From Guadua angustifolia (taxonomy: Eukaryota; Streptophyta; Magnoliopsida; Poales; Poaceae), in NCBI GenBank assembly GCA_036346375.1, contig CM070520.1, forward strand, positions 16,069,791-16,133,790: a DNA stretch of 64,000 nucleotides, given 5' to 3'. Below are positions 52,007 to 64,000 of this stretch, one piece after another. Every line of letters begins with the position of its first letter. The first letter of the stretch is position 1. Under the pieces are notes generated by a model that had not been told where the DNA came from, searched no databases, and worked only from the letters and a program-made list of their open reading frames with translations. Position numbers and translations under genes: made by a program.

Positions 52007-53690
52007 ATGGCAGGTTCACACTCGCAGCAACAAGATGTGGCGGAGGTTAGTGGTTCCCACGATACGTCCAGGCGCTCTCGCCAGACAAGGGATCGCCTCC
52101 CGTCGCGACAGCAGGAGGGCGGTGGTGCTTCCGTGGTGGCCGCCGGGCATCCGGTCCAACGTCGGCTGGCCATGGAGGCCGCCACTCCGGCTCAGAACCT
52201 GCATGCAGTCCATCTCCTCTTGGACCACCCTCCGGTGGAACTTGCTGGAGACACCCCGGCCGTTCCATGGCTTCAGGATATTGTGGGCCTTGTGGACACG
52301 GCTCGGCTCCGCGTAGGGATGCCCGACCAGTTTGAGGCCGTCGGTTCCCCGCGCCCCAAGGTGCCCGTGGAGCGCACCCAAGCTTCCAGTCACCCTACTA
52401 GGAAGCGTTTTGGCCAGGCGGGCCAGAGTAAAGGGAAGGGTGTGCAAGAAGAAGGTCCCAGCTCCGCGAGGAGTCGCGGGGACTTGAGGTCCCATCTGGA
52501 GCTCAGGCGTCGGTCGCGTGGCGGTGATCTGCGTGATTACCTGCAGCGTAGCCGCGTTCGCGACGGACGGATGGCCCCTGGGGGTGAGAGTTCTTCTTGT
52601 GACTCTCACCCTCAGGCTGAGGAAGAGGTTCGTTCCTCCGACTCTTTGGGGAGTCACGCCCCGCCCTCCCCGGTACGGTTTCCAGGCCGGGATCAGGGTG
52701 GACGGCAGGATCCCCCCTATGGCGTTGGATGCCAGGCGTTTTCTCGATGGCTACGCCGTGTGGTGTGGCCCGAGAGATTTCGTCCGGCCTCCATCTAGAA
52801 GTATGATGGCACCACCAATCCAGAGGAGTTCCTGCAGATCTACACCACGGTGGTGCGTGCCGCTGGCGGGCCTGGCAAGGCCATGGCCAATTACTTCCCA
52901 ACTGCCTTGACGGGGTCCGCTCGGTCCTGGCTATTGAACCTCCCGCGAGGATCGATGCACTCGTGGGAGGGGTGTGCGACCTCTTTGTTGCCAACTTCCA
53001 AGGCTCATTCGCGCAACCGGGCGTGGAGGACGATCTCCATGCCCTCGAGCAGAAAGTGGGAGTCAGCATGCGACTTCATCGATGATTACGCCCTTTGCCG
53101 CAATCGATCCTGGATTTCGAAAGCGATCGGTCGTCATTGCCTTCAAGAGGCGTCGCGACGCGCAAGATGTGGGAAAAGATGGCGACTCACGGCGTTGCCA
53201 CCGCCGAGCTCTTCTCCTGGCGCACAAGTGTGCGCGGTAGAGAGGCCCGGGGCCGGCATCGGCGCCGTAGCGAGCCTTGGCGAGGACAAGGCCGGACCGA
53301 GGGCCCCACCATGCAAGAAGAAGGACACGAAGCGCGAGGCGACCGAGACCAGGCGGGTCCTGGCCGCCGAGCGCGAGTCTTAAGACGCCCGACCACCGAA
53401 GCGCAACCGCCATGATCGGCGGGATGACCATCGTGAGCGGCGGGATGACCGCCAGGGCAGGCGCGGCGACCGCCGTGGTCGGGGAAGCGACCGCCGTGAG
53501 GATAAGGAGGGCAAGCCTTACTGCCCGATCCACAAGAACAACTCTCACGGCCTGGAGGACTGCCGGGTTGTGAACAAGATGGTCGAGCGGCAGCTCAAGG
53601 AGGGTCACCCCCGTGACGATGATCAAGACGAAGATCCCGCCTTGCTGGCTTTTCAGCAGGTGGACCGCGCTATGGCGAAAAGTGTTTATT
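52007..53690 (+). pseudogene. gag: gag of Tat element 2
   Basis: The start is probably ATG at 52007 (MAGSHSQQQDVAEVSG). A TAG at 52796-52798 breaks the frame exactly before KYDGTTNPEEFLQIYTTVV; after it the same frame continues with ANYFPTALTGSARSWLLNLP, the Tat gag core. Later pieces occur in other frames (DLFVANFQGSFAQPGVEDDL near 52980), so frameshifts follow. Near 53525 a zinc-knuckle-like CPIHKNNSHGLEDC is intact. No protease motif follows. Confidence 0.87.
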
Positions 53691-53699
53691 TCAGGAGTT

Positions 53700-54428
53700 T
53701 TTGCTTTACTTCTTTTGCTTGTCCCCTGGCGGGAGAACTTGCGGGAAAATGTCATGAGCCCTGGTGGCTTGGTCGCTCTTTGTTGATCCGTAGTGATGCC
53801 CGGCCTTCGCGTCGAGTTCGGACGGGTGACCAGGAGCGCGAACCTGGCACGGTGCCCCAAACGCAGCTCACACACCTCGGTCTAGCTCAGCGGAGCACCG
53901 CGGTTGTCTCATGATCTAAGAATAAGCCCAATATCCCTCCTGTGAACCTGTCCCCATCTCACGCGGAGCCGTGGGCTAATTTCGAATCGCAAGAACCTAG
54001 GTTTCCACACGGGGGAACCATGACATACTCGTGAGGGGCCATACGCCCCCTAATATGTTTTCTATATATTTTATGCAATACTTACTTGTGCTTTCAGTGG
54101 CTATGCAAGATTGCAGATGAAATATTGAATGTGCCTGTAGCTCAGGCAGTTGAGGTAACCCTGTGGTGGTTGGGTGAGCAGGCGGGCGACCATGCCCTGC
54201 CCGCCTGGCGAGTGGCCTGCATGATCCCCAGGCAAACGGGCGAACAATCAAGTCCTGCTCGCCCAGCGATAAGCCCACGTGGCGGTTTAGCGAGTGGTCC
54301 GGTGATCACGCTCTGCTCGCCTGGCAAGCAGGTGGGCACCCACACCCTGCTCGTCGAAGTATTGTGACCGGCCAGGGAGCTGGTCGCCCAATGGCCCATG
54401 GCGAAGAGAAGTTGCTTGCTTTGGCAGT
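53700..54428. other. Non-coding interior of Tat element 2
   Basis: No protease or polymerase motif. GTGAGCAGGCGGGCGACCAT and CCTGGCAAGCAGGTGGGCAC-type segments (54170-54350) resemble the LTR sequence near 50940-51130, so this may include LTR-derived or rearranged DNA. Confidence 0.5.
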
Positions 54429-57400
54429 TGTAGGGTCGAGGATGCGCCTAGAGGGGGGTGAATAGGCGTTTTACGAAATTCGATTGCTCACTAAAATCAA
54501 TCGCACTAATCAACCCCTATGTCAAAACCTAATCAAATATATATGCGGAAGCGATAAATAGGTTTTGACAATTAAAGCCTAAATCAACTAGGCTCACTAT
54601 GTGCACTAACTAATTATGTCTCTACACAAGAATTGCTATATTGAACAATCAATAAATACTAAGCAATTCTAATACATTCAAGCAATTGATCAATATACAA
54701 TAATTAAAATGCTTGAATATAAATGAGACAAGAGACAACCGATATTTTTCCGTGGTGTTCGGAGACTTGCCGGTCTCCCCTAGTCCACGTTGAGGCAAGC
54801 CCGACCACTCGGATCGGCTCCCGCTCGAGCACCCGCCTCTTTCCACTAGACGTGGTTTTTCACGCTTGCGCGTAGGCTCAACCCGAACCTTCACAAACTT
54901 GCTGGGGCTTCTCACACCTCAAGAGCTCCCGCGCACGACGCCTACGCCGTCTAGGAGTCGGCAACCTCCAAGAGTAACAAGCCGCTCCTCCGCTTGAACT
55001 TCACCGAGCACAACACATGCGCTCCCGGTGATCACCAAGTGCAACACATGCACAAGGACCTCACTCAAGTGCAACACATGCACAAGAGACTCACAATCCA
55101 CTCTCTAATTGCAACACATGCAATTAGTGCTCACACTTAAGCTCAAGAAGCAAATGGAGAAGAGCAACACATGCACTTCACTCCCACACAGCACCAACAC
55201 TCTGCCCAAACCCCCCAAGGGGTCTATTTATACCCCACCAAAGAAAACTAGCCGTTGGGGGCTAAAACGGGCAGAAATCAGCGAAGGCCGGTACTACCGC
55301 CCTCTAAGGGCCGATAGTACCGCCCTCAGTCCAACGGTCGGCCCAACGGCCACATTCCGATACTCTAGCCTCTCGGTAGCGGTAGTAGAATCAGATTATG
55401 ATAATACCGCCCCGAGGGCGTAGTACCGCTCGACATGAACCCGTAAAACTGCGCCTCTGGAAAAAAGCTACCGGCAACAAAGGCCCGGTAGTACCGCGAC
55501 TCCGGTACTACCGCCCACATTTCCCGGTAGTACCGCACCACTGGAGAACTTCAGATTTCAACTCTAAAATCGATTCTCCAAAAACCGAAACCCATTCTTT
55601 GAGCCTTTAGATGATCAACACATGATCATACACCCGTGCAAAACACATTTGCACCACTTTTAGCTCATGCTCAAAGAATTCAAACCAAATTGCGAAAACA
55701 CATTTCGCAATCAACTCAAGAACTATTTGCAAAACGTATTAAGCAAATCAAACTCGAGTTTATGAGATTAATCCCCTAGCCATGTGAAGGTCAACACAAG
55801 ACCGGTCAACTTGCCAACACCGTTTGCAAGCCCCACTCACATGCTCTCGGCATTAGGACTCATAAACCTTAGTTTATTCGCTGTGAACTTGCAAATAACA
55901 TAATAAACACATTTCATGCTTGAGCACTACTCTTTGCAACACATGCAAAAGTCTAGCTCCAAGCAACACCAAATCAAGGTGCATGAACTCTCTAATTGCA
56001 ACACATGCAATTCTCTAGTTCCATGCAACACCAAAACCAAACTTCAACTAAAACCAATTCACACGTATGAGCTCTTTACTCGCAACGCATGCAAGCCTCT
56101 AGCTCTATACAAACACACAAACATCAAATCATGCTTGAGCTCTCTCCTTTTGCAACACATGCAAAACTTAGCTCCAAGCAACCACACGGTTTTTAGAAAG
56201 ATTGTTTTGCGAACCAAAACATGAAGCTTCAACATTTGTAACACATGCAAAAGTGAACTTCACGCAAAAGCTAACGCATATAGCTTATCCTATTTGCAAC
56301 ACATGCAAATCAAAGCATTATGCGAAAACCAAATGCATATGCTCTTCCTCTTTGCAACACATGCAAATCAGAGCATAAACCAATAACACCAAGCACAAAC
56401 TTAACCCATTCGCAACACATGCCAAATGGTTAACTTTATGCAAAAACCAAATCAAAATGGTTTGAGCTTGAGTGAACGCGGATTGAGATCACCAACACAT
56501 GATGAAACTCAAACAAAGAGACAACCCCTCTTAATAGTACGGCGATAAAATCTTAGACTCAAAGACTACAAAGTCCTTAGCCTATCTAATTATACCTTCG
56601 CCGCCGTACGCAAGCAATCCCCTTTGGGGTCTTTATGATCATCGCTTGATACTCCCCCGGGATATCCACTCGATTCCTCTTCTTTATCATCTCATTCATC
56701 TTTGGACCTAACTCAATCACAACTCATAAAATAGTTAGTCCAAGAGGCATGGTTGTCTCAATTATCTCTTGCACTCCATTAACACATAATGGATGCCTTT
56801 AGATCAATTGAGCACAACCTAAATCAATTGAAATGATTTAAGTGTGTCTTAAGTACAATAATGCAACACATGCTTTATTATACTTAAGAACTATTCATTT
56901 GTCCTCAATTAATCACGGAACACCATCAACACATGATGAAGTGTTCTTTAATGATTAATAAGACAAATGAACTCAATTTAAATTATCATTTAAATTGATA
57001 TGAGTATATATTAACTACACAAGTTTTCATACACTCATGTTGATGAAAAGTAATGATCCATTATATGTAAATTATGTGGAGATGATCATTACTCTAAATC
57101 ATCAACTATAGAATAAACTCCACATATATATGTGCATAGATATAATTGACTTGAACATAATATGCACATATTCAATTTGATCGTATTGGAGTATATCCTA
57201 TATTACCATGAGTATACTTATAACTAGGCAATTCAAATATATACTCAAGGATTTAGTTTCTTTGTCTTGATCCTTATATGTGTCAATAAGAATTAGATCA
57301 ATACAAAGAGACTTTCAAGTTAACCTACGAACTCCCTCTAAGTATGTGCATCCATGTAATATAAGGATTGGGAAACATGATGCACCTTTGTGGTTAATAT

Positions 57401-57641
57401 AATGGGGACATTCATATTTTAACTTGACTCCAAAGTATGCAATTAATATTAGAATGAATACGCAAACATACCTTGGGTTTTCCATTTTTCAATGCGATGA
57501 GACTAATCAAAGATATTCTAAATAAACAAGTTAGTCTCAATATAAGATTTGTCATTAATAACAAAATCACATTAATGGATAATCACAATATTAGATTTGT
57601 CATTAACACCAAAACCATAACTAATGAATGTTGAACTTACA
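54429..57641 (-). mobile_element. SIRE-type Ty1/copia LTR, minus orientation (copy 4)
   Basis: It has the same ends as the other copies, 3213 bp, followed at 57642 by ATCTCCCCCTTTTTGGTGAT (polypurine tract), so it is the 3' LTR of a minus-strand element. The ACACA hairpins are well kept, for example the long CTTAAG..CTTAAG foldback near 56850-56890 with ACACA centre where copy 1 has ACTCA, and CCATTA-ACACA-TAATGG near 56776. Confidence 0.88.
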
Positions 57642-59745
57642 ATCTCCCCCTTTTTGGTGATTAATGACAAATCCAAGCTTAACAAGCACATTTGGATTAA
57701 AACTAACATTTTGAGAGAATTTAAACTATTTGAATACATATGCATATTTTAAGCAATGTAAGCATTGACAATTTAGAATGCATATGAGAATTAATTCTCC
57801 CCCTTAATCATATTAAGCTCCCTTTTTAAACCAAATGATATTAAGCTTCCTACTCTCCCCCTTTTGGCATTAAACACCAAAAAAATGAGAAAACATCTTA
57901 TAAGAACATTTTAATTATTTCTCCCCTTTTTGGCAAAGATTTTCCCTTTTCAAATCTTCTCCCCCTTTTGGCATTTAACTATCCATTTTAAATGAAGGTC
58001 ATACAAGGATTGAAATGAATACTTATGACCTTGGCAATGAATTGAGATCTAGATACCAATTGAAAAGGATAAGCAATGAAATCCCAAATGAAAATTCATA
58101 TAAGAGCTTAAGCCAAATAAAAAGGGTATTCAAGGAGTAAAACAAGTTTTCAATTGAAATATGGTCTAGAAATAAGGAAAACTCAAAAAGAGACCATAAG
58201 CATAAAAAGCAAAGTAAGGGTATCACACGGTTTATTTGAAACACATTCAAATAATTCACTCCTCATTTTATTAGGCTTTGCAAATTTTCAACATAATTCC
58301 TTTGAAGAATCCAACAAATTGCCTAAACGGGTTAACGAGGAACCCAACAGAAATGAACACCACTTGAGAGGTTAGATACCACTTTAAATCTATCTCAAGG
58401 GCTTTGCATGAAGATCCAAAAGAAATGAGCATTTTCAAATTTTCATGAAGAACAATGCTCAACTTGAGATTTTCCTCTTTTATGTATTTCAACTTATAAA
58501 GAATCTCACACAGAGAATTCTTAAGCGGTTGAGCTTACAATTTTAGCTTACGAGGAAAAATCTTAATCAATAATGTGGGTATCGGAAGTAATGCTACAAA
58601 GAGGTAATGAAATACCACTTGTAGGAAATAATTGAATTCAATGATACCACTTAAAAAAAAGAAACTCAATGAAAACGCAAAGAATGAGTATCAGAGCAAA
58701 TTAAAGATATGAATTCACTTGGAAATATTTAAGTGCCCAAAACTTGATATAAATAAACTCCCCAAGATGTTCAATGAATGAAACATAGAGTTATTTGCAT
58801 TTGAATTGCACAAGTTTTGTCTTTTCAAAATATCAAGTGAATATCGTCCTTTGAAATCAATTAAATGCTCTTAAACTGATACCACTTGGAAATGCGATCA
58901 AATAAATTTCAGAGCTTTTGAAATTTTGCACAAAAGAGCTTTGGGATCAAAAGAAACTTTTCCAACAGGAATTTTTTGAAAAAGCAAATTCAGATCAAAA
59001 GATATCCCAAAGCCAAACTCGAAGAATCTGAAAATTCAGAGCAATCATGCCAGGGCGATTACTACGCTTACGAGCGGTAGTACATAAACCCGATACTACC
59101 GCCGCCATGGCGGTAGTCTGGAGTCTTTGACCGAGACTTGGACTTTTGCAAATTTTCGGCAAAAATGATTCAAATGAAGTTCAATTGATTTGAAACTTTA
59201 CAGAGATGAACTTTGGACTAATTAGAAGGTTTTACAAAAAGAATTTTCTCAAAAGCAATTTTATTTTGAAAGATATGGCAAATTGCGCTTTGAGGCATAA
59301 AGGAAATCGATTTTCACGAAAAGCCTCAAATTTCAACTCAATTTGGATCTCATGCAATTTTAACTTTCATGGCTCAGATTTGTGTATCAAGAATGTTTAT
59401 AGCCAAGATTCATGATGAAATCCAACTTGAATGCCAACATTTTGACATATTGCTAATCTAGGCTATTTTGGTTCAAATCAAATCGTTTTTGAGCCAAATT
59501 AGATTTCAACATAGGATTTTCATTTTGAAATCTTGTAAAACATTTGACATACATATTAGAGTACTTTTGCAAAACTTTTCACAAATTCACCCAAGAACTG
59601 AATTGAAGCAAGCATACCTAAAGTGCAAACAGATGACATGCCCAGGTGAAACCGAAATATGCCAACTTCATTTACAATTGACTAACATTGTTCTAGCATA
59701 CGGTAAGCAGGAACAAAAAGAAACAAATGCAAAAGAAGCGGCCCA
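57642..59745 (-). mobile_element. 3' internal region of SIRE-type element (copy 4)
   Basis: About 2.1 kb next to the 3' LTR, with repeated CTCCCCCTTTTGGCA tracts and then AT-rich non-coding sequence with AATACCACTT-type repeats. No gag, integrase or RT motif. The junction back to Tat element 2 lies near 59720-59750; the rest of the element and its 5' LTR are missing. Confidence 0.7.
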
Positions 59746-59750
59746 GGTCG

Positions 59751-61897
59751 TCAATTGTCGTTGGCGACCTCGATGTCCCCGTCAACGCCCTCAGCCTCTG
59801 GCTCGCCCGCTGCCGCGCCAAGGTCTGGAGCTTCCACCGCCAACATGTTGGCGACGTGCTCCGCGGCTTCTTGCACGCGTGCCTGTGCCTGGGCTTCGTC
59901 TCCTTCAATGCCGTCCGCAATGGCCATCGGGTTGAAGGCGGCGTCGTGGCTGGCGTAGAAGGCGAGCACAAAGGCGGCGGTGGATCTGGCAACCTGCTGC
60001 CCTTCCTGGATGGAACGGGCGGTGAGGCGGTGGCGAGCGAATAAGCGTGTCGACCACCGGGTGGTGCGATGGCGTCTTGCATCCCGTGGGCTCGGCGGCT
60101 CGCGGAGATCTACCCCAAGTGGCGTCAAGACCCGCACCATGCGCCGGTATGATGACCGGAGCATGGTCGCGATGTTGTGCAGTGTTCGTCGTTGCGTCTC
60201 CGCCGCCTCCCTCAACGCCGTTTCGGCCTCCTGCGCCCGGGCAAGCAAAGTTGCCCTGGCGGCCCTCTCCTAGGCCAGTTGCGTCTCTGCCCTCCCTAAC
60301 TCCCTGCGCAATGTCTCCACTTGCTGCACCAAGTGGGCTTCATGCTGGGCGGCTTCCGTGAGGAAGGCGCTGGCCGCGACGAGCGCACCGCCAAGCCTGG
60401 CGTGCGGAGTTTGCGGGTCGGTGGCGTGGATGGCGAGGGCGGTCGGGCGGGGAGCAGGCTGCTGACCAAGAACATTGAGCCCAGCGACCTCGGGCTGCCA
60501 GTGCTCTGGCGGCGCCCGTGCGCCTAGCGGTGCGTGGGCGTCTGCATGGGCGGGCGCTTGAGCGGCCCGCCCTTGGGGGCGATCTGAAGCTGAAGGACAC
60601 GGGTGCCACTGTGAGTCCGCTCGGGCGGATACCAGTGGCGGTAGGGCCTAACGCCATTGGAATTGGCGCCGGTGGAGGCGGCACCACAGGGGCTGGAGCA
60701 GGCGTCGGTGCAGCCGGCCCCAGGGAAGGTGCGGCTGGCGCTGCCGCCCCGGGAGTAGACGTTGCCACCTCAGTCGCAGCCGGTGGGGTCGCGAGTGTAG
60801 CGGCGGCAGAAGCTGAACTCCCGGTGCAGACCCTTTTCGGGTCCGCGCCGGGGGCATCCAAAGTAACAGGCCGTTTGCCTGCGCTTCGATCGGCGGCCCG
60901 GGGCTGGTCCCTGATTCTTAAGGGGCCATGGGCCGGCACCACGTCGGGACCTGTGGGGTCCATCGCCGGGAAGGATTGTATAATCTGGAAGCGCTCCGAG
61001 GACTCCAGATCACAAAGTGGACGAGCGTCGGCCGGAAACTCCAAGCCGCTCGGCACTAACGGGATCAACACGGATAGCCATTGGGAGATGGCGGCGTTGT
61101 TCAGGTTGCCTTCCCCTGGTGCTAGAAGAAGATAGAACTACTAAATAACAAAGACCACAGGAAAAAGTATGCATTCAAGGAGAAGGGCCAAAAGACTTCT
61201 TGCTGAGTGCGTCGGCGTTATGTAAATGCGTCCCCGTGTATTGCCATGTAGGGCGGTAGCGGCACGCCTTGAGGCTGATTCTCCGAGACACGAAGTCTCG
61301 GACTACTAACGCCTAATCGGTAGGCACCCGCGGTAGATCAATGCAGGCCACCATTGCGAGGAGCTCCGCCATCTCCTCGACGGGCGAGCTCCAACTCTCG
61401 TGAGCTACGCCACGCGCCGGTACTCGAAAAGGTCGACCCATTGTCATCACCGATGTAAAGCGGTCGCCTGCCAATTCTTCGATTGGGCGGGCACGAAAGG
61501 AATGTAGCGGAGGCCGACCCATCGCGAAGCGAAAGTGGTAGCTCGTGATTCCCCCCTGTCGAGGGTGGGCGGCGGTGAAAAATGGCGAAAAAGAGGAAGA
61601 TTAGGCATTACCCACGAACATCTCGCAGAGGTAAGCAAAAATGGAGAGAAAGACGATGGAGTTAGGGGAAAGATGAAGATGATGAATCTCGTAGAAATGA
61701 AGGACGGTGAGGAAGAACTCAGAAAATGGCGGCACGAGGCCCGCCATAAGCCCCCAGGTGAAGACAATGATCTCCCCCGGCTCGCACTCTGGCACAGCGG
61801 TCCCCTGGCTGGGGCGAAGGGCAGCCCCGGGAGCCACTCCGGTGGTGAAGTCCATCCGGCGTGGGCCAGCGATGGAAGCAAAGAGGGATTGCGCCAT
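59751..61897 (-). pseudogene. Antisense gene of Tat element 2 (PF04195-like)
   Basis: It is opposite to gag, between the SIRE insertion and the 3' LTR. ATG at 61897 gives MAQSLFASIAGPRRMDF, then HHLHLSPNSIVFLSIFAYLC, the counterpart of VMNSILTLAIFSHLC in element 1. A GTAATG donor follows at 61611. Further pieces are VGLRYIPFVPAQSKNWQA near 61490, a Pro/Ala-rich middle (60600-60850) and a C-terminal ALREAAETQRRTLHNIATML to EGVDGDIEVANDN frame ending at 59751. Exon junctions after the first are not resolved, and stops separate the frames. Position, orientation and the N-terminal motif agree with element 1. Confidence 0.6.
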
Positions 61898-62180
61898 TGC
61901 AGCCGAGGTGAAGTCTCTCAAGCAAAGAGGGCGAAGGGGCAAAGAGCAAAATTTGAAGGAAGCAGAAGGCGTGAACTGTTGCGTGGGGGTGTATGCATAT
62001 ATAGGCCCCCCGTGAGGACGGTTCGTGTCCAGATGAACGGCACGGCGTTCAGGGTCCTGAGAAAAATCAGCGGTCGTGGAGAGGACCGAAGCAGTTGCAT
62101 GCGCAGGAGTGGTGGGCCCATCCAGGAGCACACTAGCATTAATTAAGGTGTGAAAAGCAGCTGGCGCGCGCTCTAGGACA

Positions 62181-62194
62181 GCCCCGGGGGCTAC
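62181..62194 (+). other. Polypurine tract of Tat element 2
   Basis: GCCCCGGGGGCTAC immediately precedes the 3' LTR start TGTCAGTG. Confidence 0.6.
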
Positions 62195-62412
62195 TGTCAG
62201 TGTACTTTGCACCGGGGTACCCTCTCCGCCGTAAAAGCAGTAGGCCCAAGAAGTGGCCTAGCCCAACTTAAAGCCCCACGTGGCCCCTGGCGAAGCGATC
62301 TGGCGATTCGCTCGCTCGCAGGCGGCGCTTTTTGTGGCACCCGGCGGGCAACTGGCGAAACCGCCGTGCTCGCCGGGCGAGAAGCCCACGTGGCCCCCTG
62401 GCGAGCAGTCGA
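62195..62412 (+). repeat. Truncated 3' LTR of Tat element 2
   Basis: It matches the first part of 50846-51913 with many small differences, then stops near 62412 and gives way to AT-rich sequence. The divergence suggests an old insertion. Confidence 0.8.
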
Positions 62413-64000
62413 GGGATGGATCTTGGTAAAAATATCATCAGAGTCGCTGGGACCATTACAAACTTACAACACTAACTTGTAACTTATAATAAAAGGACTA
62501 TATATTTATATATTAAAGGAATTATACGTGTTAACCTAGAGATAGTGGGTGTACCCTGGAACACGTTGTACATGCCCAGATGACCAGATGCCTTTAATTT
62601 CCCTTTCCTCTCGTTCTCTCATCTCTGTTCCCCACTCCACCACCTTAACGGCTACTTTACTTGGCTACAGGTCATAGCGCGAGGGAGAGATGACTGGTGC
62701 CATTGTTTGATTCACATTCTAAACAAAACAACAAACCTCTAATAGGCATGCATGTGGCTGAACAGACCACATGAGAAAAATGTCAAATTGAATCCTTATG
62801 TATTTTTTATAGGTAACAGCTGTCCAGCTGACACACAGAAATCATGGCATACCATCCAGCTTTCAGCAAAAGCAGCAATGCTTCGTATATAACTTATGAA
62901 CCGACATGCTTACAAAGTGTGCAGCAGGTTGATACGTAACGAATTAATTACAGAAATAGACATGCTTATAAAGCAGCAGGTTAGCAGCAATCCACTTTTC
63001 TTTTTACTGATAACCTACCAAAATTATCACTTTGATAACTGAACTAATCAGTAATGTACCATGAGTTATTTCCTTTTTACTGATAACCTACCAAAATTAT
63101 CACTTCGATAACTGAACTAATCAAGTAATGTATTATGAGTTATCTAAAAACTGAAACTCATTGGCAAATGTTAAGCCATTAATATGATAGTCAAAACATA
63201 AAAAATACCAACAATATGGAAATACTACAGTAAGAAGTGCCTTGTAGATAGCAAAAAAGAAAAATAGCCGAGGATAGCTAGATTGTTGGAAGTGATCAAG
63301 ACCAGGAGCCTGCATACCATTATTGAAATAAGGCTATGTAAAAGAGCATGAGCACAAAATATATACATCTATCTATTCAATATGATTGATTTTGTGCAAT
63401 CTGCAAGCTATAAGCTAGCATCATTTGAACTGAAGATCCTATGTATATAGCTGGTCAAAGTAATCATCTAGCATGTAACGAATACGGGCAGACATCAAAA
63501 AATCATCACCAAAATCTCACGTAGATGTAGCATAGCAAAAGACATAACTGATACTCAATCTCAAGGAGTAGAAATATGATCATGGTTGGTACTCGAGGCC
63601 TTGAGGAGAGGAGTACTTGTCAGGAGCGCTGCAACTGCAGACGTGACAAGAACAGACTGGCGACGGAGAGCGTGATGGCAGCGCCGAGAAAAATAAGAGG
63701 CAACTCCTTGGCATTCCCATTCCTCCGGAGACGCGCGCTAGGCGACGGGGACCGCAACAGAAAGCACGGCGAGATCGAGCAAGGAGAACCAACGGAACAC
63801 GTGATTAAGGAGCCTCCTCACCGACGCGAGCAGCACCCCGCCATCGTCCTCCTCTTGTTCCTCCGCCCCTTATTCCGCTCCAGCATGGTGCGCATCTCCG
63901 CCCCATGCGACGACAGAGAGGAAGATGAGTCGCTCCGACATGACACACATCCCCGCCCCATGGGACAGCGTCCGTGTGGATGGCACCGCAACGGTACCAG
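62413..64000. other. Right flank, no gene assigned
   Basis: AT-rich to about 63560, then GC-rich to the edge. In the GC-rich part minus-strand frames include GNAKELPLIFLGAAITLSVA (63620-63710), which could be a membrane segment of a 3' exon, and LLASVRRLLNHVFRWFSLLD (63740-63830) in another frame. Neither has a family I recognise, and the gene, if any, would continue past the edge. Confidence 0.35.
63000..63146. repeat. 73-bp tandem duplication
   Basis: CTTTTTACTGATAACCTACC begins copies at 63000 and 63073. They differ at a few bases (TTTGATAACT versus TTCGATAACT; CAGTAATGTACC versus CAAGTAATGTATT). Confidence 0.88.

Larger units (their letters stand above)
50846..62412 (+). mobile_element. 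Tat-type LTR element 2, gag without visible pol
   Basis: Plus-strand order: 5' LTR 50846-51913, primer-binding site, decayed gag, about 0.7 kb without genes, nested SIRE-type LTR with internal piece (54429 to about 59745), antisense gene, polypurine tract, and a 3' LTR cut after about 218 bp. RT, RNase H and integrase motifs are absent. Either this is a gag-only non-autonomous family, as known for Tat relatives such as Zeon, or pol was deleted around the SIRE insertion. The 3' LTR is incomplete, so no target duplication can be checked. Confidence 0.78.

Noticed and set aside
59727..60044. Plus-strand frames opposite the antisense gene of Tat element 2
   Set aside because: They are shadows of the minus-strand frame ending at 59751, which fits the antisense gene's position and composition.

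Overview
The window is nuclear DNA of a grass (Poaceae). The evidence is the transposon set: long-LTR Ty1/copia elements of the SIRE type, Tat-lineage Ty3/gypsy elements, CACTA elements with subterminal inverted repeats, Tourist, Stowaway and Mutator-type MITEs, and small Helitrons ending in CTAG after a GC-rich hairpin. I cannot name the species from sequence alone. About nine tenths of the window is mobile DNA, mostly nested. Only one apparently intact host gene is visible, a RALF-like secreted peptide at 46732-47067 (+). No tRNA, rRNA, CRISPR array or bacterial-type operon is present.

Layout. Positions 1-12252 hold a decayed CACTA block present in two tandem copies plus a partial third. 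Two copies keep minus-strand exons of a Ulp1-like (C48) protease domain. The copies serve as empty-site references for inserted elements: a Helitron (1600-5659) carrying a 3.25-kb LTR (1775-5028), a Stowaway (8750-9043), a foldback MITE (9944-10308), a Mutator-like element (10452-11389) and a small CACTA (11501-12030). Positions 12253-24440 hold a Tourist, a second 3.2-kb SIRE-type LTR with an internal remnant, and a 4.5-kb TG..CA element with a perfect GTTAT duplication. Positions 24441-30038 hold LINE fragments, a reversed Helitron, a MULE-type MITE and a 2.7-kb non-autonomous CACTA with tandem repeats and a nested Tourist.

Positions 30039-45730 are a three-level nest. A Helitron contains a SIRE-type LTR, which contains a complete-length 11.1-kb Tat element (31494-42610, minus strand, TSD TTAAG). 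That element has decayed gag and pol and a spliced gene on the opposite strand. Positions 45731-50845 hold two more Helitrons, the RALF-like gene, a hAT element and a Tourist. Positions 50846-62412 hold a second Tat-type element (plus strand) with gag but no visible pol, the same antisense gene, and a nested SIRE-type LTR. The last 1.6 kb has no recognisable element.

The most unusual signal is in the SIRE-type LTRs. All four copies carry dozens of tiny inverted repeats whose stems differ in sequence but whose 5-nt centre is nearly constant (ACACA, or TGTGT on the other strand). They sit beside larger foldbacks of up to 18 bp per arm. The two Tat elements also independently carry antisense multi-exon genes of the same family.
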